Below are positions 56,983-64,000 of a stretch of DNA of 64,000 nt, piece by piece (within the stretch, counting starts at the first letter, position 1; every line of letters starts with the position of its first letter). Origin of the DNA: Jacaranda mimosifolia (lineage: Eukaryota > Streptophyta > Magnoliopsida > Lamiales > Bignoniaceae); NCBI GenBank assembly GCA_018894105.1, contig CM032128.1, forward strand, positions 11,761,001 to 11,825,000, in the 5' to 3' direction. The notes beneath the pieces are model-generated. The model was not told where the DNA came from, made no database searches, and was given only the letters and a program-made list of their open reading frames with translations. A program made the translations under genes and the position numbers.

Positions 56983-58183
56983 CTTTTTGAGGAAATTACC
57001 CTTTAACTAGACGAAGAAGTTTCCTCCAGCTTCACCAAGGAACTTCCTCTTAGCTTCCTGAGTAAGCTTCCTCTTATCTTCACGAAAAAGCTTCCTTTAA
57101 GTTGTTCGATACTTATCTTAATAAACTTGTCAAATATGAATGTTTTTGTCCGCAAGCCAAAATCTGAACAAATGAATTTGTGGGCCAAATGCATCTCCAC
57201 ACATGCTATTCATGCACTTCATCCACATATATACTATAAACATTATGTACATAATTAAAACCGGAGTAGTTCTGTAATTTGTAGAAATCTATTCGCCAAC
57301 GCCATTATTTACATTCTTGTATGGGCGCGCACACACAGAGTTGAGTTGGACCTGAATATAACTCCTGAATACAACTATAGGGGATGCTACAGCTGCTCAT
57401 ATCTTCATATCTAGCTCTAGCGATGTAGCACCAAGCTCGGGCGTAATGCGTCACGAATATATATTATTGAATACATATACTTAATCATTAGGAGGTCACT
57501 CTAACACATAGAGGGGGTTTGTGCAAATTGTTATTTGTCTTGGAGTTTAGATTATCTTAATTATAGCACAAAGCAGTACGCAAAATGCAGTGATGAAATA
57601 ACACCCGAAACACCAATTAAACCAAACATTTCTATGCTCGTAGAAGAGGTGAAACGAATAACACCTTAGCTGGTACATAATTGCTGGATACAAGACCTAA
57701 GATACTCACGGTCTTTTGGCACATCATCATCATCATATATACACACATGAGATCATAGCTTATCATAAGTGTAGCTTTTTACACTTATAAATGGTTCCTA
57801 CATTTTTCACAAATGGACATAGGTCTTGGAAAAAGTACTACAGAGCAAACTTCATTAAAATTCATAAATGGAATTCAAAGGATATGGTTTTTCCTATTAA
57901 TATAACCATGCGCTTCTCCTGTTCCTCTCACCATTTCAGGAATGAAAAAGGGGGAAATTAAAACCAATTCAGATGTTTTAAAAGCTATAAATGGAAATTA
58001 GGTTGCCCGGTCTGATCAGTGTGAAATCAAGATGCCAAGGTGGAAATAGCAAATTCTTCACATATTCAGTCTCTTACGCACAAATTACTTTTGGTCAAAA
58101 AATTGTAATCAACTTTGGAAAACATCCACTAGCTAGTCAGAAAGATCACTTTCTACGCTCAGCATGATCAACTACTGGTTTTG
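56983..58183. other. noncoding; outer part of the gypsy LTR and flank
   Basis: 57010-57100 repeats 'agcttcctctta' words related to the LTR repeat at 52500-52757. Nothing else is recognised to 58183. Confidence 0.4.
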
Positions 58184-58450
58184 TCAATCATGTTCCCTCA
58201 TGCTTAGTAGAGATGAAAAAGGAAAATGAAAGAAAGCACATTTCAAAAAATCTTTGTTGTGAATACGTTCAGTACCAGCAAGATCTACAAGAACTAATTT
58301 GCCTTTTTGTAGTATAGGTGGCCTCAAATTAACAACCAAATTAGAGGGGTATTTAGTTTCAAGGGAAATACCATCCTCCCCGCCCAAAATGGGACCTCTT
58401 TGCGTGTACCTATACTATGCCACATGAGATTCACAACCATTGAAGCCCAA
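58184..58450 (-). pseudogene. kinesin motor-domain fragment
   Basis: The minus strand reads 'GEDGISLETKYPSNLV', 'LRPPILQKGKLVLVDLAG' and 'TERIHNK'. 'LVDLAGTER' is the switch II block of kinesin motors (normally DLAGSE), and the preceding 'LxPPIxxKGKLVxVD' fits the armadillo-repeat kinesin group. Just upstream, 'ESHVA' at about 58410 may be what is left of switch I (SSRSHA). The next exon, which should begin 'SGSEG', is absent within a kilobase. I take it as an isolated fragment; a real gene with very large introns is not excluded. Confidence 0.72.
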
Positions 58451-60807
58451 AAAGAGAGAGAGAATCAAGCAGGCAACATCATTATTTACCATCACAAGGG
58501 CATGACAGTAGAAGATTCAGTGTTCAATGTATTGTTAGCAGCAATCCTATGAGCTCCTCCCAAGCATGAAAAGTTCAACAGAACTTTCTAAAGAAGTTAA
58601 ATCACAGACACCTCAACATTTGACAAATTCAACAATGTACCGGCCTAATCTCCTAGTTTCGCTTGATATGAATAATTTCAGTATTTACCACTGCATTGCT
58701 GGGAAACAATCACTTAAAACCACAGGCAAATTGTCCATAGAGACTTAGAAGAATAAGAGAAAACTGTACAGGTAAATGACTGGTTCTTCACATGATAAGC
58801 CGCAAGTCATATATAAACACAAGCAAGATCAAGCAGCAGCTAGAGCGTATCTAATTGATTGATATTCCCCACTAAAGGCACCCTCTTCATTTTCCCTGTG
58901 GTTATCAAAATCAAGGCATGATACAAAACAGACCCTTTGTAATTTGAGGGACAAAATTATAGAGAATTAAGATAAACAGTAGAGTAAACAAAATGGTTTA
59001 GACAACACTCCAAAATCAGGGTTTAAAATATTTTGAAGTAGCCACTGCAACTGGACCCATAAAATCCTATGAGGATGAGATTAATCCAAGATTTGATTCG
59101 CGTACCATGCATCCGCAAGGCTTTCAAAAGACTCTAAGATCTTATCCTCTCATTTCCTCTACTAAACTAAACCAGGCCAGCACCCAAATACCTAAGCATA
59201 GACACGCATGCGCGTGTGGGCAAATACACACGCACACACAGGGAAAAGAAAAAAAAAGAAAAGAACAGAAAAGGGGGAAAAAAAAAAAAAAAGAAAAAGA
59301 AGAGGAACTTACTCCCGTCTTTTTATTTTTCTTCACTTCAATACATCCTAACTTGAATTAGTTATTAAAAAATGAGTATGAAAATATACACATCAATTGC
59401 AAGCACCAAAAAACAAGTATAAAGGGACATACAGAGGCCACAATGCAACAACGATTGGATGATGAGAAACTATGGTGGCATTAGGGAAGAAAGGACCTAG
59501 AAATTGAATGAGCATGGCAATGGAATGAACTGCAGACAGAATATCCTATTGTTTGGTGTGAATGGGATAAAGATGGCCATGATCTGAATTCCGACCTCGA
59601 TTCCATTTTCATGTTGGGTAGGCAGCAATGAAGAATTAAAATATTTGCACTTGAAATTTGGTTTAGCTCACTAAAATCCATGTTAAGTGAGAATACTGGC
59701 TTAAATTGATCCATGAATTTAAGGAAGAAACAGTCAAGTTGATGATGCAATAAAACAATAGGTTAGGTTTATTTACAACTTAGATCAAAAAAAATCCATA
59801 TTACCAAGAAAACATCTATTGCAGGAAACTAAATCACCACTTGGAATTCAAGAACTGATGGCACCAGGGAAACTAAATCACAATTTGCGTGAGGACATGA
59901 GAAATTTTCAATCTCAGAATCTTTCAGACCTGTGCATACATAGATGGGGTTTTTATGCTGGCCAGGAATGCCATAAAGAGCATGCAAGAAAGAAAATTGG
60001 AAGTGTGGGACAGAAAAGAAGGCTAAGTGAGAGTAGATTGCTGGGGAGCGGTGGGTGTCAGCTATGTGAATTACAGGCTGCACCTGAGTACCCTCGCGCA
60101 AGTAGAACAGGTTGGCACAAAAGGAGATAAAAGTAACAATGCAAGCTACAAACATGTGATTGAAATGGATGTTATCAGCTCCAGCCCGGGCTCGCAACTA
60201 AACATCATCTTAATCAATTTATTCGAAATTCATTTGTAGATTCTTTGATGACTTCAATATCAGCACCATAACCACTTATGTACTATCGCATAACACATGT
60301 GATCTAAAAATGAAGTTCATAAGATGATGATTACCATCTAATCATATGTACAAAGATCTGAAAAAGTAACTTGTTCTCAAAGAAAGAAGAGAACACAAGC
60401 TGCAGTTGAGAGGGGGCAAAAGCCAAGCTCAGGAGGGGGAGAGTCTTACTAGAATTCCAATCAGCAATCTTCATATTAAACATTCTGTGAAACTTCCAAC
60501 TTGTGGTCTCAATATAATTGAAATAGAAATAAAGCAGCTGACAAGATACATAATATATATTCACAATAACAATTTCCAGTGGAGCCCAAAAGACAAAGTA
60601 CTACTGGGTAGACCTGACAGCACAATTTTCTGAGAGAGGGATCAAGAAACTGGCTAATACAAATTTCAGATCAGGTTTCCTAACACAATTCTGCATGGGG
60701 AAAACTGTAATCTTTGTAGCTCCAATCATGCAAGCTATTAATTGGTTCCAAGGCATAGCATGTACTTGAACTTTTCTTAATGTCGACAGGGAGGCATCCT
60801 CAACAGA
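58451..60807. other. intergenic, nothing recognised
   Basis: Several frames of up to 122 codons on both strands have no domain or codon pattern I can recognise. A/G-rich low complexity at 59238-59305. Confidence 0.4.
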
Positions 60808-61480
60808 TGACTAGCAACAAGCAAGAAGTAAATCAACTTTGACTTCATAAAATTCCAAAGTCACGACATGAAACAGAGACGGACATGTAGGTCTATGAAT
60901 ATCAAAGCAACATTGAATACTTAAATGAAGCTCAAAATACAATTTTAATAAAACATTAGATTAAACTTTATAATTTAATGTTCCAGCAAACAGGATTACC
61001 ACCTACCAATATTAATACATATGATACTTGATAATAGATCAGAGATCTTGCAACCACAAGAATAAAAAAAAGTCAAAACAATATGCTAGGTAAAACTGAA
61101 AATTATCAAAAGATCCAAACCAACTTAATTAGCATGTATAGTTGTGAAATGACTAGCAACAAGCAACAAGTAAATCAACTTTGACTTCATAAAATTCCAA
61201 AGTCACGACATTAAACAGAGTCAGACATGTAGGTCTATGAATATCAAAGCAACATTGAATACTTAAATGAAGCTCAAAATACAATTTTAATAAAACCTTA
61301 GATTGAACTTTATAATTTAATGTTCCAGCAAACAGGATTACCACCTACCAATATTAATACATATGATACTCAATAATAGATCAGAGATCTTACAACCACA
61401 AGAAAAAAACACTCAAAACAATATGCTAGGTAAAACTGAAAATTATCAAAAGATCCAAACCAACTTAATTAGCATGCATA
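60808..61480 (+). repeat. 342-bp tandem direct duplication
   Basis: Units start at 60808 and 61150 with 'tgactagcaacaagcaa' and differ at scattered bases. A part, with 'aatagatcagagatctt' and 'caattttaataaaa', also occurs at 37010-37165 before RING-H2 copy 3. No coding signal. It lies directly downstream of CXIP4. Confidence 0.88.
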
Positions 61481-61604
61481 GTTGTGAGATAATTGGTTTC
61501 TATCAAGAAGCTCATCAACCAGATTCAAGACTACAAATGTAAACTTAACAGTGCACAACTAAGAGAAACCTTAAAAACAAATGACTTATCACCTAGCTTA
61601 GAAG

Positions 61605-62615
61605 CTAGTCCTCTTTATGGCGATGTTTCCTGCTCCTCTTCTCTGACCGCTTCTTGTCCCTTCCCACTCGAGAATCATCTGAGCCACTGGCGTCAGAATC
61701 AGAGACTGAGTATGCCCTCCTGCTCTTCCACTTTTGCCGCTGATCAGCAGAATCATCAGAAGATGAATCATCCAAATGCCGATGGCTCCTCCTTCTCCTC
61801 TTCTCCTTCCTACTCTTCCTCCTCCTTCGCCTACTTTCTTCCTCCTCATCCAATGAATCATCATCCCTTCTTCTCCTTTTCTCCTTTCTCCTCTTTCTTC
61901 TTCCACCATCCTCATCCTCAGAATCACTGTTACCTCTCTTTGCACTCCTCTTCTTCGACCTCCCTCTCTCTCTCCTCTCCCTCCTTCTGTCCCTAGAACT
62001 CCCCTCCGACTGATCATCATCAGACTCATCACCTTCATTCCTCTTCCTACTCTTACTACTACTCAACTTCCCACCATTAACCCTTCTTCCAAATTTTTCT
62101 GCTATTGCCCTCTCTATCTCCGAATCATAATCTGAATCAGAACTCTCGCTCTCGTCCTCCTCCTCACTACTCTCCTCACTCTCCACCACACCCTTTCCTT
62201 TTGCTTTCACTCTCTCTCCCTTCAGCTTCTCCAAGCCAGACAAAACCGCAGCTTGAATTGCCTCCGGATCCTTACCTTCCCTATCACCGTCATCCTTGGC
62301 ACTCAAAAAATTCCTACACTGAAACGTCAAATGCCCAACCCTCCCACACTTCTTGCACGCACCACGTGCCTCATCAGCATTAGATCCCGTAATACGAGCA
62401 AGAGCAAGTAAACCCTGAAAACTAGCATATGCATTCTCAGGCTCAGGCTCAGGGGCAGAGCTCTTCTGAGAAGATTTATTCTTCTTCTCTTCTTTGTTTG
62501 GCGCATAGGGATCATAGCCAATCGCGCTTTGCCATATGCCGTGGGTCTGTAGGGCGGCGCTGCTGTGCACCCGGTTGTTCGCTGGCATGCGAACCCTTCC
62601 CGCGGTGGCCGGCAT
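61605..62615 (-). CDS. CXIP4: CAX-interacting protein 4 (zinc knuckle, SR-like tail)
   Basis: One exon encodes 336 residues, start 62615 and stop at 61605. The N-terminus 'MPATAGRVRMPANNRVHS' and 'HGIWQSAIGYDPYAP' are the strongly conserved CXIP4 start. A single CCHC zinc knuckle, C87-x2-C90-x4-H95-x4-C100 ('CKKCGRVGHLTFQC'), is followed by a conserved 'AAVLSGLEKLKGE' helix and a long tail of acidic Ser runs and Arg/Lys-Ser blocks, like nuclear RNA-processing proteins, ending in 'RSRKHRHKED'. The Arabidopsis protein was found as an interactor that activates the H+/Ca2+ exchanger CAX1 in yeast; zinc knuckle and RS-rich tail suggest a nuclear RNA role as well (inference). Intact. Opposite-strand frames here are shadows of the repetitive tail. 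Confidence 0.95.
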   Translation of the reverse strand: MPATAGRVRMPANNRVHSSAALQTHGIWQSAIGYDPYAPNKEEKKNKSSQKSSAPEPEPENAYASFQGLLALARITGSNADEARGACKKCGRVGHLTFQCRNFLSAKDDGDREGKDPEAIQAAVLSGLEKLKGERVKAKGKGVVESEESSEEEDESESSDSDYDSEIERAIAEKFGRRVNGGKLSSSKSRKRNEGDESDDDQSEGSSRDRRRERRERGRSKKRSAKRGNSDSEDEDGGRRKRRKEKRRRRDDDSLDEEEESRRRRRKSRKEKRRRRSHRHLDDSSSDDSADQRQKWKSRRAYSVSDSDASGSDDSRVGRDKKRSEKRSRKHRHKED

Positions 62616-62960
62616 GTTGGGAAACTAGAATATGCCTGCTGGATACGGAAAAGTAGTAGATTACGGAACTGGAACTTGAATTAAGGGTTTAATCCTGAAG
62701 ACGAAGAAAAGTAATCGATGCTAGGGTTCTGAATAGGCGATTTAAGTAATCAGGGTAATTGCAGTATATTCAGATACGAGGCGAATCTAAAAATCAAAAA
62801 TTGAAAGCAAATAGTTAAAAGATCAAGAATCTCAAGCTTACGCTGCTGCCGTTCGAAGGCGAAGACTGCTTCCGCGAAAGCGTTAATCAGAGAGAGAAGG
62901 GGAGGGGGACGCGATTGGTCTTGGAAATTTAAGGAAAAAGAGAGAGAGCCAATATTATAT
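62616..62960 (-). promoter_or_regulatory. CXIP4: CXIP4 5' UTR with intron, and TATA box
   Basis: On the minus strand, 'tatataat' (62953-62960) is a good TATA. The leader has TC-rich 'ctctctctc'. A GT-AG intron fits at 62695-62841: donor 'cagc|gtaagctt' and acceptor 'tcttcag|gatt'. The remaining leader leads to ATG 62615 without an earlier ATG in the spliced part that I can see. Confidence 0.6.
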
Positions 62961-62989
62961 ACTAGCATAGTAGTATTGTCCGCGTAATT

Positions 62990-64000
62990 ATTGAATTGTA
63001 GATATAATTAAAAAAATATTACAAAAAATAGTAATAAAATTAAATATTACGTCAAAATATAATTAAATTAAATTAAATTAAAAAGTTTTAAATACTATAT
63101 TTAAAGTTTAGAGCATACAAAGACATCTCATATACATGATATCATGAAAAATAAATTTTAAGATTATCCAGTGAGAAAGTAAAAAAATTATAAAATTTTC
63201 AAAGATAAAAAAGTTGATGACTATGATTATATACTTTATTAAGAAGAAAAAATACATTATGCATCCAAAGACTTACAGATAGTAGATTTAAAAATAGCAC
63301 AAGAATGATGGCTTAAAAATTATTGAAAAAAATTTAAATTATAATACTTTAATATTATTTAGACTTAAAGACAATCAGTATATATTAAGTTAAAACTTAA
63401 AATATAAGAAATTAGATAATATATGACTGTAAAGAATTTTAAAAAATCTTATTTTATTTTAATTTTTATTAAAAATCAATTAAGTTTGACAAAACTATGA
63501 TAGTAAAGATAAAAAAAAATTAAATAAATAAAATAAATATATAAAATAATTACAAAATTAATATTAATATTAAAATATAAATTAATAGAAAGCTTTTAAT
63601 TTGACTCATAGTTTAGTTATCAAATAAGTGAAGAAAAAGTTTGACACTAATAATGCAAAGTTAAAATTATAATGAATTGATCAAGTAATTATAAACTTAA
63701 AATTGATTTTAAAATAGAAATTAGTGACATGAAATGAGGATGAAATTAGTATGTAAAATAAAATATGAAAAAAAAATTATTATTTTCATTCTCAAATTTT
63801 TTTATAAATATAATTAGATCTTCATATTATATTTCTCAAACAGCAAAAACAAAAAAAAAAAAAAAAGGTGAATAACAAAAAAAAAAATCTTAACATTTGA
63901 AACAATTAAAATTTTAAAAATAAAATTAAATATATATTATGGTGAATAAATAATGTTTAGTGTTATAAACTTGAAAAATTAATAAATGCATTTTATGTTG
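62990..64000. other. very AT-rich intergenic end of the window
   Basis: Low-complexity A/T sequence with (AATTA)n-like words at 63060-63080 and A-runs near 63850-63890. No gene seen. Confidence 0.5.

Noticed and set aside
60027..60239. Frames between 59481 and 60633 as genes
   Set aside because: No domain, no conserved motif, and frames on both strands overlap without preference.
61598..62383. Long open frames opposite CXIP4 (plus 61493-61996 and 62105-62383; minus 61598-62038)
   Set aside because: They are Ser/Pro- or Arg-rich shadows of the repetitive CXIP4 tail. The CXIP4 frame alone shows conserved protein sequence.

Overview
The window is nuclear DNA from a flowering plant, most likely a eudicot. 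It is AT-rich, has GT-AG introns, and carries plant-type genes (a P-class PPR protein, ATL-like RING-H2 proteins, CXIP4) amid dense nested transposable elements of plant families. I cannot place it to genus.

Layout. 1-2650: the 3' part of a decayed Ty3/gypsy-like element (gag relic, degenerate repeats, polypurine tract, LTR). 2818-4842: a two-exon PPR gene. 5455-5693: a broken PP2C fragment on the minus strand. 6690-22390: the older, decayed copy of a RING-H2 duplication block. Its RING gene has lost a zinc ligand and gained a stop, and the flank downstream holds a CACTA-like MITE, a GAGCTC-rich element, a ~10 kb PIF/Harbinger element (itself holding a hAT MITE) and an internally deleted copia element. 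22633-32029: a copia retrotransposon interrupted by a Tourist-like MITE and by a 3.9 kb hAT transposon with a broken transposase. 32457-33614: a Pack-MULE-like element carrying a histone H4 fragment. 33714-36800: the second RING-H2 block with an intact gene, invaded by two further MITEs. 37716-38144: a third, diverged intact RING-H2 gene. 38799-40807: a solo LTR. 41034-43380: nested non-autonomous elements. 43875-50257: a MuDR-type MULE with decayed transposase and a GRF zinc-finger ORF on the other strand. 50340-57200: a minus-strand gypsy relic whose probable LTR is split by a nearly complete hAT element with a TTF-type zinc finger. 58184-58450: a kinesin motor fragment. 60808-61480: a 342-bp tandem repeat. 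61605-62842: CXIP4 on the minus strand with a 5' UTR intron.

Only four host genes look intact: the PPR gene, two RING-H2 genes and CXIP4. They show no sign of acting in one pathway. The RING-H2 genes form a local tandem family with a short N-terminal membrane anchor, probably ubiquitin E3 ligases. Most other coding signal is transposon-derived and broken.

The most interesting signals are (i) GRF zinc-finger plus transmembrane reading frames on the strand opposite the transposase in two unrelated transposons (PIF/Harbinger and MULE), (ii) the histone H4 capture, and (iii) the paired RING-H2 blocks, where paralogous empty sites allow the relative order of insertions to be read.
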